A stretch of 64,000 bases of DNA from Aquibacillus albus (GCF_016908325.1 NZ_JAFBDR010000017.1:1-64000), one strand, 5' to 3'; counted from the first letter of the stretch, positions 35,381-45,418 are shown. The notes: generated by a model from the letters alone, not told the origin. A program made the numbers and translations.

Positions 35381-35487
35381 GTGAATTAAACGAAAGCATC
35401 GGATTTGTTCAGTAGAAAAAGGGTTTGAACCGTAAAAGTAAAAAACTTGCTCAGTTTTTTACTTTTCTTGAGCAAGTTTTTTACGGT
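35381..35487. repeat. Single 51-bp-family repeat and large inverted repeat
   Basis: GTGAATTAAACGAAAGCATCGG (first 20 bases quoted elsewhere) at 35381 belongs to the family tandemly repeated at 10167. Next to it CCGTAAAA...TTGCTCA pairs with TGAGCAA...TTTTTACGG (35428-35487), which overlaps the 3' end of the DUF3231 gene and can act as its terminator. Confidence 0.6.
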
Positions 35488-36478
35488 CAGCTGACTGAGG
35501 AGGTTCCTCCAGCCATCCGTTTTTAATCATAATATCTGCACCGCTCTTTCCTAGTTTCCCTACTTCTAATGCTAATCTAAAATAATCACTCCCTAAGTCC
35601 ATCCGCATACTCGCTGCCGCCGCCAAACCATAGTTCCCCATTCCAGCATTTCCGATTAAAGTTGTTAAAAACATCATTAGTTTGTCGGAAAATGCGGGTG
35701 TTGTTGAATTCTTTATATTTGTATTCCATGACATAGGTGCTTGCATATTGTTATCCACTAATGTTTTACTAAAGATATTAATATGTTTTTGGGCAATTTC
35801 TTGTGCTTTTATCATAAATTCTCTAACCTCTTTTGAATGAGCCATTTGTGCAAAGCTTGTCGTTAGCATACTACCGAGTAAATTGGTTTCCATATTCATA
35901 AACAAGTGAGAAATTTCAATCGCATTCAATGGTCTTTTACTTGTAAAAGGGTTTAAACTTGCACTAAAGTAACTCTTATCTTCAATGAATTCTACTTTTT
36001 CAGGATAAGACATATATGGAGGTCTTATCATTATACCTTTTTGTACCGAAAGCTCTGTTGCTTTTTGATATAACTCACTAGTAAACATTAAGCAGTCATT
36101 CAGGAATTTAACGATGTCTTCTCGAACTGCTAAGGACAATGCAGCACTATATGTTGCCATTCCAACCTTGGCCATCTGTCTTAAAAACATTAGATAAAAT
36201 GTATCATCATATATACGTGGAGCAGTAGGATATACGTCTTCTTCTTTGGAAAATCCAACAGGTATTGGAAAACTTTCCTGCTTAAAAACTTCAGTGATGA
36301 ATGCTAATTGTTCTTCAGATGTCGATTGTGCAATTTTTAATATGGTTTCCATATCAACATCCTCGTTCTTAGCTGAAAAATATTCAAATATACAGGTTGC
36401 TAACGTATTATTTTGATAAGCAGTCCATAATGATCCAATCTCAGCTGAAGTTAAATTTATATTAGAATGCGTAACCAT
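35459..36478 (-). CDS. DUF3231 family protein
   Basis: 339 aa from ATG at 36478 (AGGAGG upstream); the 28-codon upstream extension is unlikely. Two repeats of a ferritin-like helical DUF3231 domain (about 5-165 and 175-330), for example MFLRQMAKVGMATYSAALSLAVREDI and LTTLIGNAGMGNYGLAAAASMR. The family is confined to spore-forming bacilli and resembles CotF-like coat proteins. Role unknown. Single gene. Confidence 0.85.
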   Translation of the reverse strand: MVTHSNINLTSAEIGSLWTAYQNNTLATCIFEYFSAKNEDVDMETILKIAQSTSEEQLAFITEVFKQESFPIPVGFSKEEDVYPTAPRIYDDTFYLMFLRQMAKVGMATYSAALSLAVREDIVKFLNDCLMFTSELYQKATELSVQKGIMIRPPYMSYPEKVEFIEDKSYFSASLNPFTSKRPLNAIEISHLFMNMETNLLGSMLTTSFAQMAHSKEVREFMIKAQEIAQKHINIFSKTLVDNNMQAPMSWNTNIKNSTTPAFSDKLMMFLTTLIGNAGMGNYGLAAAASMRMDLGSDYFRLALEVGKLGKSGADIMIKNGWLEEPPQSADRKKLAQEK

Positions 36479-36623
36479 TTCAATTTCCTCCTGACTAAAT
36501 ATTTTCTCATGTATTTTTCCTATAAAAATTAATTTAATGTGTAATAGTTTGAGATTAATCATTCACAATATTGACAGTTCTACACGATCAATCGTGTGCT
36601 ACAATTTAATTAGAAAAAATGGA

Positions 36624-36668
36624 GGTAATTAAGAAAAGCATCGACAACGTCGATGCTTTTAAAATTAC
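36624..36668 (-). terminator. Terminator of the MFS gene
   Basis: AAAAGCATCGAC/GTCGATGCTTTT with outer pairs GGTAATT/AATTACC. Ends the minus-strand MFS gene. Confidence 0.88.
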
Positions 36669-37825
36669 CTTGAAGGTGATACCGAATTTGATTTTCCGAA
36701 TTTTAAGATCAGTAAAAATAAACATAATAGCAAGGTGCTAATGATGTGGAAGAAACTGACCCCTTGAAAATGTTCAATGAATAATCCTCCAATAAAAGGG
36801 CCTGCTAAGCTGCCGAGTGAGAAGAAAATGCCGCACATAATATTTCCTGTTGGTAGCAAATCCTTAGGCATTAAATCCGTCATATATGAAATTCCAAGCG
36901 AAAAAGAAGAGCCTACGAGCATTCCTGCAACAAATATACTGATAAGTAGAGCGACAAATATTTGCTCAAATAAACTTGATACAGAAAAGCTTAAAAATCC
37001 AAAGAAAAAGATAAAGATTAGTATCTTTCTACGTCCGAATTTATCACTGAGTACGCCTAATGGTAATTGAAATACGATTCCTCCAAGTGCAAAAGTTGTT
37101 AACAAAATGGAAACATTGGATACTTCCAGCCCAATTCGCAAACCATAAATAGGGAAGCTGCCATTTAGTGAGGATTCTAAAAAACCGTAGCATAATGGAG
37201 CTAAGAATGCGATCCAACCATATTTCCATGCAGCCCAAAAGCGTTTTAACGTTGCTTTTAATGAATGGACGTGAATAGACTGTTCAGGAAAATCATTTTT
37301 AACAAAAAATATAAGTGTCCATACAACAAAACATAAGAGGGAGGAAATAATAAATGGTAGTGATTCGCTAACATGTACGAATGGAACCATCAATGGTCCT
37401 ACTGCGAAACCAGCACCAAATGATAAACCATAGATCGATATATTTCTACCTCTTTTTTTATCTGGGGAAGTCGCAGTGATCCAAGTCTGGGTGGCAAAGT
37501 GCAACGCGTTATCGCCAATCCCGATAAATAATCTTAAACAAAACCAGAACCAAAAAGATTTCCATAGCGGAAAAAAAGCGAGAGACAGGATAACAATCAA
37601 CCCGCCAATTAATATAATTGGTTTGTAACCATATTTTCTTAGAGGTTGTTCCATAAAAGGGGAGATAATAAGAATACCTAAGTATAAAGCTGTGGCATTT
37701 AGCCCGTTTAAGGAAGAAGGAATATGATCATTTTCAAAAATAATTGCGATAAGTGGCAATAGCATCCCTTGAGAGAAACCGGAAATTGCCACAATACTAA
37801 TAAGAATCCAAAATCGATAATTCAT
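36665..37825 (-). CDS. yfkF: MFS transporter (YfkF-like)
   Basis: 386 aa, twelve predicted helices. The first-half signature is LSDKFGRRK-like after helix 8 (GVLSDKFGRRKIL) and RLFIGIGDNALHFATQTWITATSPDKKRGR after helix 4. Resembles B. subtilis YfkF, a putative drug exporter, and lies in the same yfk neighbourhood as yfkJIH and yfkD. Substrate unknown. ATG follows GGAGCAG. Confidence 0.83.
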   Translation of the reverse strand: MNYRFWILISIVAISGFSQGMLLPLIAIIFENDHIPSSLNGLNATALYLGILIISPFMEQPLRKYGYKPIILIGGLIVILSLAFFPLWKSFWFWFCLRLFIGIGDNALHFATQTWITATSPDKKRGRNISIYGLSFGAGFAVGPLMVPFVHVSESLPFIISSLLCFVVWTLIFFVKNDFPEQSIHVHSLKATLKRFWAAWKYGWIAFLAPLCYGFLESSLNGSFPIYGLRIGLEVSNVSILLTTFALGGIVFQLPLGVLSDKFGRRKILIFIFFFGFLSFSVSSLFEQIFVALLISIFVAGMLVGSSFSLGISYMTDLMPKDLLPTGNIMCGIFFSLGSLAGPFIGGLFIEHFQGVSFFHIISTLLLCLFLLILKFGKSNSVSPSR

Positions 37826-37967
37826 TGCAACTGCTCCAATTCAAGTACTAGGTAACAACTCAAATGTAATATGTTCCATGAAAAAGGTCAATGATTTAAA
37901 TGTATTGGCAAGATATGATTAAATGAGGATAACATAATAGAAATACAATAAAAAGGAGCGACTTAAC

Positions 37968-38360
37968 ATGAGATTTTATTTGAAGGAATCAGGCATTAGA
38001 ACTTCTTTTCCTTTTGGAGAGCTTGATATTTCAGGAGATGAGGCGCTTGGGTTTCGACCATTTCAGTTAATGGTGGCATCGATTGCAGGGTGCAGTGCGA
38101 ATGTTTTTCGTAAAATTTTAGAAAAGCAGAGAATAGAAGTGGAAGACATAACCGTCGAGGCTGAAATTGACAGGAACGTAGATGAAGCAAACAAAATTGA
38201 AAAGATACATCTACATTTTATCATTAAAGGAAAACGCTTAGATGACGATAAACTATATAAAAATTTGGAGGTATCACGGAAAAACTGTTCCATGATTCGC
38301 TCGGTGGAAAATAGCATAGAAATTACAGAAACCTTGGAAACGATTGAGATTTCAGCTTAG
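37968..38360 (+). CDS. OsmC family peroxidase-like protein
   Basis: 130 aa. The two redox cysteines are in SIAGCSANVFRKIL (about 42) and RKNCSMIRSV (about 106), the arrangement of OsmC/YhfA-type proteins that reduce organic hydroperoxides. The N-terminal beta segment is short, as in the YhfA subgroup. ATG follows AAGGAGCG. Single gene. Confidence 0.9.
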   Translation: MRFYLKESGIRTSFPFGELDISGDEALGFRPFQLMVASIAGCSANVFRKILEKQRIEVEDITVEAEIDRNVDEANKIEKIHLHFIIKGKRLDDDKLYKNLEVSRKNCSMIRSVENSIEITETLETIEISA

Positions 38361-38452
38361 CGTTCTGATTACCCACTAGAAGTTGGCTAGTTATTGCATA
38401 ACTTTTTATCGTCCCGAAAATACTAAGAAAAAATAAAGAAAGGATTGGGACG

Positions 38453-39256
38453 ATGAAAAAAATCATATCGATTATGATTATCGCTATATTAACTGTCATT
38501 GTACCTTTATCAGCATACGCTAAAGATGAAAAACCTAAAGAGGCTGAGGATAAAGGGAAAATTCCTAGTCATGTTTTAAATATCTCAAAAGAGAATACGT
38601 ATCCAAACTCAACAAAAGATGAAGTTGTACTGGAACCAAGTGAGCTTGTAGAAGAGTTAATGGAAGAATCCGATGTTCGGATTGAAAACCCTGAATTAAT
38701 TAAAATGCTAAATGAAACTTCCTTGCGACCATCTCCAATCGCGATAGGGTATCGAGGCATGGTTTATATGGGGCATTGGCCTTTGAATTATGATTCCAGT
38801 GAAACAAATGTAAATTGGGAATACCAAAAAATAAATTCAAACCAACTAAACAATATTGGTGGAGATACTCAGAAAACAATGAGTTACAATCAAGCGGAAG
38901 AAAAACATATTAAGGGTGGACTAACAGCAAAGATTGATAATCCAGATCAAGTGAAAAAAATGATGATATTAGAAGCGAAAAAAGATATGGATTTACCACT
39001 TTCATTTCACACAGTAGTAGGGAAGGGCACGAAGAAAAATAATTCTTATGGAATCCCTCCTAAAAAAATGGGATATTTAGATGCCTATGCCCCAGCAGTG
39101 AGTGAAAAGGGTAAAGTAACATTCGGTGAAGTATATCTAGAATTAAAAGGTTCAAATAAGAAAATCGTTGTAAAAAATGTAACAAGACAAGGAATAGGGG
39201 CATGGATTCCTATCCAAGATCATGTCTCATTCACCTTTAACTTAAAAAGTAATTAA
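38453..39256 (+). CDS. yfkD: YfkD family secreted protein
   Basis: 267 aa. Signal peptide MKKIISIMIIAILTVIVPL with cleavage near AYA-KD. The rest, with RPSPIAIGYRGMVYMGHWPLNYDS and GIGAWIPIQDH, is the YfkD family (PF14167), found only in bacilli and of unknown function. Located in the yfkF to pdaA block as in B. subtilis. ATG follows AAAGGATTGGG. Confidence 0.9.
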   Translation: MKKIISIMIIAILTVIVPLSAYAKDEKPKEAEDKGKIPSHVLNISKENTYPNSTKDEVVLEPSELVEELMEESDVRIENPELIKMLNETSLRPSPIAIGYRGMVYMGHWPLNYDSSETNVNWEYQKINSNQLNNIGGDTQKTMSYNQAEEKHIKGGLTAKIDNPDQVKKMMILEAKKDMDLPLSFHTVVGKGTKKNNSYGIPPKKMGYLDAYAPAVSEKGKVTFGEVYLELKGSNKKIVVKNVTRQGIGAWIPIQDHVSFTFNLKSN

Positions 39257-39261
39257 AAAAA

Positions 39262-39312
39262 AGGGTCTGTCCTCGCCCTGTGGACAAATGTCCACAGGCG
39301 GGGTCAGACCCC
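39262..39312 (+). terminator. Hairpin with GGGTCAGACCC palindrome
   Basis: GGGTCTG...TGTGGAC-aaat-GTCCACA...TCAGACCC forms a long stem. T-tract is poor, so it may attenuate, not end, transcription toward the next small gene. Shares the GGGGTCAGACCCCT core with 15560-15580. Confidence 0.6.
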
Positions 39313-39332
39313 TCTTAGTAAGGAGTTGGATT

Positions 39333-39500
39333 ATGGAAACACAAGAAAGGGTTCAACAATTAAAAAGTCAGTTAATCGGGTTTTTATCACGATTAGAAAA
39401 TCTTGATCCGAATGACACATCATTAGATGATATTGACCAATTAATTAAAATGGTTGAAAAAATGGAAGATGATCTTTCTTTCCACGTTAATAAAGAATAA
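39333..39500 (+). CDS. SE1561 family protein
   Basis: 55 aa from ATG at 39333, AAGGAG seven bases upstream; the longer frame starting at 39288 runs through the hairpin and is rejected. RVQQLKSQLIGFLSRLENLDP and SLDDIDQLIKMVEKMEDDL match the short helical SE1561 family of Bacillales. Function unknown. Confidence 0.82.
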   Translation: METQERVQQLKSQLIGFLSRLENLDPNDTSLDDIDQLIKMVEKMEDDLSFHVNKE

Positions 39501-39836
39501 AATGGTTAGGAAGTTTGGTACAGAAGGTTAGGAGCTAAGTATAAGCAAAGGCTAGGCAATCGCCTGTTCCTAAAGGCTTGTCACTTTCTTAAAAACCGTA
39601 AAAACCGTGAGATATCAATGCATCATTGTGATTTATCCACATAAAATATAAAGAAGACAAATCCCCACGTTTGTTGTCTCTCGGTCACTTTTATATAGAA
39701 AGGGCTTTAACCGGTAACTACTATATACCGGTTGTTTTTTTTACACTAAAAAAAGATAAAGCCTGTAAATAAAGGAAGCATCGTCTTTGTATAAATACAC
39801 CTCATTTAAATAAAAATAAGCAAAAAAGGTGATAAA
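39501..39836 (+). other. Intergenic region upstream of pdaA
   Basis: 336 bp, no gene. It holds a DnaA-box-like TTATCCACA at 39632 and a terminator-like hairpin AACCGGTA/TACCGGTT with T-run at 39709-39741. A sigma-G promoter is expected for pdaA from B. subtilis, but I cannot point to convincing boxes. Confidence 0.5.
39709..39741 (+). terminator. Terminator upstream of pdaA
   Basis: AACCGGTA/TACCGGTT stem followed by GTTTTTTTT. Confidence 0.85.
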
Positions 39837-40622
39837 ATGAGGAAACTATCTATACTAATCATTACAACATTGACCTTGATGTTGACTTCGTTTGCAACCA
39901 ATGTAGATGCTTATGGTTGGGGATTCAATAAAAATAAAAATCATCAGCAGCCAGATGTAGGGAAATATGATCAGATGCTTGAGGATTATGGTGGATATTA
40001 CGTTGATAAATCAGGTGATAAAGTTGTCTATTTAACCTTTGATAATGGCTATGAAAAGGGCTATACGAATCAAGTGCTCGATGTTTTAAAGGATAAAAAT
40101 GTACCGGCTACATTTTTTGTTACTGGACATTATGTAGAAAGTCAACCTGAATTAGTAAAGCGAATGGTAAAAGAAGGTCATATTATTGGTAACCACTCTT
40201 ATTACCATCCAGACTTCACAACACTATCCAAAGAGAAAATAAAGAAAGAATTAGACTCCTTAGAAGAAGCTGTGGCTAAAATCACGCCACAAAAAGAAAT
40301 GTTGTATTTGCGACCACCTAGAGGTACATTTAACGAACAAACACTCAAATGGACACAAGAGTTAGGGTATATTCATATGTTTTGGTCGTTGGCTTTTGTA
40401 GATTGGCATACGGATAAACAGAAGGGCTGGCAGTCAGCTTATCAGCAGGTAATGGATCATATACATCCAGGGGCAATTATGCTATTACACACTGTTTCTC
40501 AGGATAACGCAGAAGCATTAGAACATATGATTGATGACCTCCGCAAGCAAGGATATACGTTTAAAAGCTTAAATCACTTAATTATGAAGGATATGATTCC
40601 AAAGCCAATATACGTATTTTAA
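39837..40622 (+). CDS. pdaA: Delta-lactam-biosynthetic de-N-acetylase PdaA
   Basis: 261 aa. Signal peptide (LSILIITTLTLMLTSFATNVDA), then NodB polysaccharide deacetylase: VVYLTFDNGYEKGYT (catalytic Asp), HIIGNHSYYHPDFT (metal His), LRPPRGTFNE and HPGAIMLLHTVSQDN. In B. subtilis PdaA removes the acetyl group from muramic acid in spore cortex so that muramic delta-lactam can form and germination lysins can work. Direct evidence for a spore former. ATG follows AAAAGGTGAT. Confidence 0.96.
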   Translation: MRKLSILIITTLTLMLTSFATNVDAYGWGFNKNKNHQQPDVGKYDQMLEDYGGYYVDKSGDKVVYLTFDNGYEKGYTNQVLDVLKDKNVPATFFVTGHYVESQPELVKRMVKEGHIIGNHSYYHPDFTTLSKEKIKKELDSLEEAVAKITPQKEMLYLRPPRGTFNEQTLKWTQELGYIHMFWSLAFVDWHTDKQKGWQSAYQQVMDHIHPGAIMLLHTVSQDNAEALEHMIDDLRKQGYTFKSLNHLIMKDMIPKPIYVF

Positions 40623-40667
40623 ATAAAATGGAGGTTGACCATGATTCGGTCACCCTCCATTTTATTC
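40622..40667. terminator. Bidirectional terminator pdaA/ppk
   Basis: AATAAAATGGAGG/CCTCCATTTTATT with GGTCA-type inner stem; overlaps both gene ends. Confidence 0.88.
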
Positions 40668-42758
40668 TTCATCTTCGAGTACCTGATATGCCATATTATA
40701 TAAACGTAATTGGCTATTGATAATTTCATCTCCGGGATTTGGAAAAATGTAGTGGTATATTCCTTCGCGGTTTTGCTCTCTAGCCTTAACGTTATCCTCT
40801 AACATAACGGACAAAATCTTCTTTATTCTTACTTTAATATCTCCTTCATAAATTGGGAAAAGTAGCTCCACCCGTTTCCCCATGTTTCTCGTCATTAAGT
40901 CGGCAGAGGACAATAAAATTCTTTCTTCTCCATTATGATGGAAATAATAGACACGACTATGCTCCAGTAACCTTCCGACAATACTGATGACGCGTATGTT
41001 TTCACTAATTTTTGAAATACCTGGTCGCAGGCAACAAATTCCTCTAACAATTAAATCAATTTGAACTCCCGCCTTAGATGCTTCGTAAAACTTCTTAATA
41101 ATATCCTTATCAGTTAAGGAATTCATTTTTGCTATAATCCGTCCATTTTGATACAGTTTCTGAAAGTGTATTTCTTTATCTATTAACTGGATAAAATCCC
41201 TTTTTATATCAAATGGAGCCATAGAAATATGGTGAAAGGATGGTTTTTCTGTATAACCGCTCAAGAAGTTAAAGAAATTAGTTGCGTCAATACCAAATTT
41301 TCTTTTCGTCGTAATAAGTCCCATATCTGTATAAAAGGCAGCTGTTTGATCGTTGTAATTTCCTGTTCCCAAATGGACGATCCGCTCAATTTTTCCATGC
41401 TTTTTCCGGACTACTAAAGTAATTTTGCTATGTGTTTTTAAGTAGTTCATTCCATAAATAACATGGCAGCCGGATTTTTCTAATTCCTTTGCCCATTGGA
41501 CGTTATTCTCCTCATCAAATCTAGCCTTTAATTCCAATAATACCGTTACTTGCTTTCCCAGTTCTGCTGCCGTTTTTAATCCTTCAATAATAGGCGAGTC
41601 CCCACTTACACGGTATAATGTCTGTTTAATTGCAAGTACATTTGGATCTCTTGCTGCATCTGTAACAAGGTCAACGACCGGCTCAAAGGATTCATAAGGA
41701 TGATGTAAAAATATATCTCGTTTTTTTGCAGCATCAAATACGGTTTCGTCACTTCCGATATCTTGAGGAGGTTGCGGTAGTAATGTTTCGAATGCCAAGT
41801 GCTCTTTATCAAACAATAACTCGTCATAAAAACTAAAGAGGAACGTTAAATCGAGTGGGCCGTTTACGATGTATAAATCTTTTTCGTGAATTTCTAACAC
41901 ATCTAATAAAAATTGAACAATCGAATCACTGTACTTTCGGTTGCGGATTTCTAATCGAACAGCAGCTCCCCATTTTCTCTTTTTTAATTCTTTTTCAATT
42001 TCTTTTAAAAGATCTCGAGCACCTTCTTCATGAATCGTCATATCTGCATTTCTCGTAATGCGAAATTCGGTAACTGAACAAACACTATATCCCTCAAAAA
42101 GCTTATAGATGAAGTGGCTTATAATGTCTTCTAGTAATACATATTGGTATGGGCTTATTTTAATATACCGTTCAATCAATGCTGGTACTTGTACAATCGC
42201 TGTTTTTGTTGCTTTTTCTTCAAGAAAGACCTTATCTTCTAGTACAATTGCGAGGTTGATTGACTTATTTAGCAACATTGGAAATGGGCGATAAGCGTCT
42301 ATCGCCATTGGTGTGAGAATAGGGAATATATGTTCATCAAAATAATTTTCAAGCTTAATGACTTGCTCTTCTGACAAATCCTCCATGGATCGTATCGATA
42401 TCCCCTCTTGATTCAACGTCTGTTGTAGGTCACAGTATATTTTGTATTGCCTATCAACTAACTGATGGTTTCGATCAGAAATTTGCTTTAGCTGTTGTTT
42501 CGGTGTAAGGCCTGACTTGTTATCTGTTTTGTTGAAGCCAGCTTTTACTTGATCTTTCAACCCAGCTACACGTACCATGAAAAATTCATCTAAGTTTGAA
42601 CTGAAGATGCCAAGGAACTTTAGCCGTTCTAACAATGGATTTCGCTCATCAAATGCTTCATCCAAAACCCTTTCATTAAATGCGAGCCAGCTTAATTCCC
42701 GATTATTATAATAAAGAGGATTATCTAAACTGCCCTCTTTTAATTTCATTAACGTCAT
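40662..42758 (-). CDS. ppk: Polyphosphate kinase 1
   Basis: 698 aa, full length. Polymerises the ATP gamma-phosphate into polyphosphate. Domains N (about 10-115), head (120-310), C1 and C2. The autophosphorylated His is in LKTHSKITLVVRK (about 435) and the partner His in LLEHSRVYYFHHNGE (about 590). GTGNYNDQTA is another PPK1 landmark. ATG at 42758; ATG at 42749 is possible. ppx follows on the same strand upstream, so both enzymes of polyphosphate turnover are adjacent. Confidence 0.95.
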   Translation of the reverse strand: MTLMKLKEGSLDNPLYYNNRELSWLAFNERVLDEAFDERNPLLERLKFLGIFSSNLDEFFMVRVAGLKDQVKAGFNKTDNKSGLTPKQQLKQISDRNHQLVDRQYKIYCDLQQTLNQEGISIRSMEDLSEEQVIKLENYFDEHIFPILTPMAIDAYRPFPMLLNKSINLAIVLEDKVFLEEKATKTAIVQVPALIERYIKISPYQYVLLEDIISHFIYKLFEGYSVCSVTEFRITRNADMTIHEEGARDLLKEIEKELKKRKWGAAVRLEIRNRKYSDSIVQFLLDVLEIHEKDLYIVNGPLDLTFLFSFYDELLFDKEHLAFETLLPQPPQDIGSDETVFDAAKKRDIFLHHPYESFEPVVDLVTDAARDPNVLAIKQTLYRVSGDSPIIEGLKTAAELGKQVTVLLELKARFDEENNVQWAKELEKSGCHVIYGMNYLKTHSKITLVVRKKHGKIERIVHLGTGNYNDQTAAFYTDMGLITTKRKFGIDATNFFNFLSGYTEKPSFHHISMAPFDIKRDFIQLIDKEIHFQKLYQNGRIIAKMNSLTDKDIIKKFYEASKAGVQIDLIVRGICCLRPGISKISENIRVISIVGRLLEHSRVYYFHHNGEERILLSSADLMTRNMGKRVELLFPIYEGDIKVRIKKILSVMLEDNVKAREQNREGIYHYIFPNPGDEIINSQLRLYNMAYQVLEDEE

Positions 42759-42911
42759 CCTTTTTCACCCTTATTTGCTAAAATATCTTTTCTTTATTAT
42801 TCCCAATTATTATTTATGTTGTATAAAGTTAATGTAAAAAAGAAGTTAACATAATCTGTATAGATTCATTAAATGATTTGCTCATATACCATTCTTTTTG
42901 AACATCCTCTT

Positions 42912-44444
42912 CTAGGAATGAATGGTTAAAAAGTGGACATTTATTTTAGTATGCATTGCTTTTTCTAAATGTTTTTTTTGCTTCTCTACTTGGTAAGCTT
43001 CTGGAGTCCAATCTTGATCACAATACATAGTTAGTTCAATGGAAGTATCTTTAATTTCCAAATCGAAGTCTTTCACAACTTGTCTTTTCGTAGCATCCAT
43101 GCAGTAAACAAATTTAAGTAATGCACCAAGTAGTCGCAATTTTTTCCTTTCTAGTTTAGTAAACCAGCTCTTATAGGGCTTTACATATTGTTTGAAAATC
43201 GCTTTGTTTTTAAACGATGCAATTAATGCTAACATGAGTCGGTCTCGATGAAGTAACCCATCGATGGTTCGATTGGCAAGAAGGTAAAAGGTATGCTGTG
43301 AACTTGATTCTGAATCAATATAATTTCCTAAATTGAATACATAACTAGCCCGTTTAAGATAAACCCAATCCTCTTGGTCTATTGCTCCTATTCCCTTTTC
43401 TTTAAACTCATAAAATAATTTTCGAGTAAGAAATTGAACGTGAAGTATTTGTTTTGGGTCTAAATCATAATCATTGATCAGTTCCTGGATACTATCTTCA
43501 AGAACATTCGGGAATAAAATAGATCCAAAATCATTAGAAAGCTGTTCATAAAAAACCCCTTCACGCAGGCCTTTTCTGCTAAGAATAAAGCTATCAGCCG
43601 TCATCGTTTGAAATAAACAATGAAAGACAGTAATAGCAGGGATAATAATATCTGCTCGATCGGAAGATAATCCTTCCACTTTCTTTAACTCGGTCACTGT
43701 TAATCGAGATAAGTATTTAAGCGTTTGGTGAATATCACTCGAACTCATTTTGTACTGATGAAGACCTGCAAGGGGGTAGTTTTTTAAGCTTTGATCAACC
43801 TGTACAAGGTTACGAGCACTTCCACCAATGCCAATGAGCGGGATGGTTTTGTTTTTTAACCAAGGTAATAAGTTAAACTGTTCCTGGAGATAGTTCACTA
43901 ATTTTCGACTTTCACTTTCTGTCGGCACCTCTTTTTGAAAAAACTGCCGCAGAGTCAAAGCACCAAACGGAAAACTATGGGATTCAATCAGTTTGCGGTT
44001 GCGGAAATACGTAATTTCAGTACTTCCACCACCTATATCGACCGTAATTCCTTCTTTGATTGAAGTAGAATTTACCACAGCTAAGTAACCATAAAAAGCT
44101 TCCTCTTTTTCAGATAAGATACGGATATGTAAGCCTAATTTATCTTCAACAATTTGCTGGATGGAGTCTTGGTTTTTGGCTTGCCGTATAGTGGCTGTAG
44201 CTACACAAATTAAATCAGTTAGTTCATATGTATTAGCTACTTCCTTAAAGCTTTTCAATGTATTTATAAGTATCGTTAGTCCGTCATCCGTTAACATGCT
44301 ATTGTCATTTAAATGGTTTCGTAAGCGAGCAACAGCTTTTACATTCTCCACTTCTCGAAGCCGGCCAGCTTTTTCTTGAAGATAAATGACCAAGCGCATT
44401 GTATTTGAACCTATATCAATAATGGCGTAGTGCTTCTTTTCCAT
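42912..44444 (-). CDS. ppx: Exopolyphosphatase (Ppx/GppA)
   Basis: 510 aa from ATG at 44444 with AGGTG upstream; the GTG three codons earlier is the ribosome binding site itself. Actin-fold Ppx/GppA domain (about 1-300: AIIDIGSNTMRLVIY; ITVDIGGGSTEIT; PLIGIGGSARNL) then a helical HD-like C-terminal part (about 310-510). Degrades polyphosphate or pppGpp. Upstream of ppk on the same strand, separated by 153 bp. Confidence 0.93.
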   Translation of the reverse strand: MEKKHYAIIDIGSNTMRLVIYLQEKAGRLREVENVKAVARLRNHLNDNSMLTDDGLTILINTLKSFKEVANTYELTDLICVATATIRQAKNQDSIQQIVEDKLGLHIRILSEKEEAFYGYLAVVNSTSIKEGITVDIGGGSTEITYFRNRKLIESHSFPFGALTLRQFFQKEVPTESESRKLVNYLQEQFNLLPWLKNKTIPLIGIGGSARNLVQVDQSLKNYPLAGLHQYKMSSSDIHQTLKYLSRLTVTELKKVEGLSSDRADIIIPAITVFHCLFQTMTADSFILSRKGLREGVFYEQLSNDFGSILFPNVLEDSIQELINDYDLDPKQILHVQFLTRKLFYEFKEKGIGAIDQEDWVYLKRASYVFNLGNYIDSESSSQHTFYLLANRTIDGLLHRDRLMLALIASFKNKAIFKQYVKPYKSWFTKLERKKLRLLGALLKFVYCMDATKRQVVKDFDLEIKDTSIELTMYCDQDWTPEAYQVEKQKKHLEKAMHTKINVHFLTIHS

Positions 44445-44546
44445 TTGTATCACCTGTCCAAAAAACTTTATTGAGTAACATTATACCATAGTGCTATGAT
44501 GTATCTAAATTTGAAAATGATACGAAATGACGATAGGAGTGTTTCT

Positions 44547-45413
44547 ATGTGGAAGGAAACATATCGTTTAGAAACGATGTATGATTACAATTACGTGCTG
44601 CAACGACTAGCAATGGACCCATTGGTAAAACTCGATGTCGAAAGTAATGAAATTTATGTTCCTGTTGAGTTAGAAAATGATAAACATGTGGTGAAGGTTA
44701 AATTTTTCGGATCAATAAAAAAGCCTACCGTTGAAATCTCAAGCAATAGTCTAGAAGTAAAAGACAAACTCCTTTTTATAATAACCGATATCTTTCAATG
44801 GGATGTAGGATTGGATCAGGTAAATAACCACTTTTCTACTACGAACCTAGCTCAGCTTTTTAAAAACTATCCTGGTACACCAATCGTTAAAGATTTTCAC
44901 TTATATGGATCGTTAATGAAGACAATTATCCATCAGCAGTTAAATATGCGTTTTGCTTACAGATTAAGTACTCGTTTTGTAGAAAAATATGGAACACGGG
45001 AGCAAGGTGTTTGGTTTTATCCCAATCCATCGGTTGTCGCAGATGTATCTTACGATGAATTAAGACAATTACAATTTAGTCAGAGAAAAGCAGAATACGT
45101 TATTGATACATCAAGGAAAATCGTCAATAATGAGTTAGATTTAAAGGATTTATCAAAGGCAGTTGATCAAACGATTGTTCAAACGTTAACCAGCATACGA
45201 GGGATAGGTAATTGGACGGCGCAAAGCTGGCTATTATTCGGTTTAGGAAGACAGGATCTCTTTCCACTCACAGATATAGGTGTGCAAAATGCCTTGAAAA
45301 AATTATTTCAATTAGAGAGAAAACCATCGATTCAAGAAATGATTGAATGGAGTGGAGAGTGGTCCCCTTTTCGGAGTTACGCAACGATGACTTTATGGCG
45401 TAGTATCGAATAA
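44547..45413 (+). CDS. yfjP: DNA-3-methyladenine glycosylase II (AlkA type)
   Basis: 288 aa from ATG at 44547 (AGGAGTG upstream); the frame upstream to 44496 is probably untranslated. N-terminal AlkA_N-like beta domain (about 1-100), then HhH-GPD domain: helix-hairpin-helix LTSIRGIGNWTAQSWLL and the catalytic Asp in FPLTDIGVQNAL. Excises alkylated purines. Resembles B. subtilis YfjP, in the same region as pdaA. Its stop codon is five bases from the IS200/IS605 insertion. Confidence 0.9.
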   Translation: MWKETYRLETMYDYNYVLQRLAMDPLVKLDVESNEIYVPVELENDKHVVKVKFFGSIKKPTVEISSNSLEVKDKLLFIITDIFQWDVGLDQVNNHFSTTNLAQLFKNYPGTPIVKDFHLYGSLMKTIIHQQLNMRFAYRLSTRFVEKYGTREQGVWFYPNPSVVADVSYDELRQLQFSQRKAEYVIDTSRKIVNNELDLKDLSKAVDQTIVQTLTSIRGIGNWTAQSWLLFGLGRQDLFPLTDIGVQNALKKLFQLERKPSIQEMIEWSGEWSPFRSYATMTLWRSIE

Positions 45414-45418
45414 CGTTA

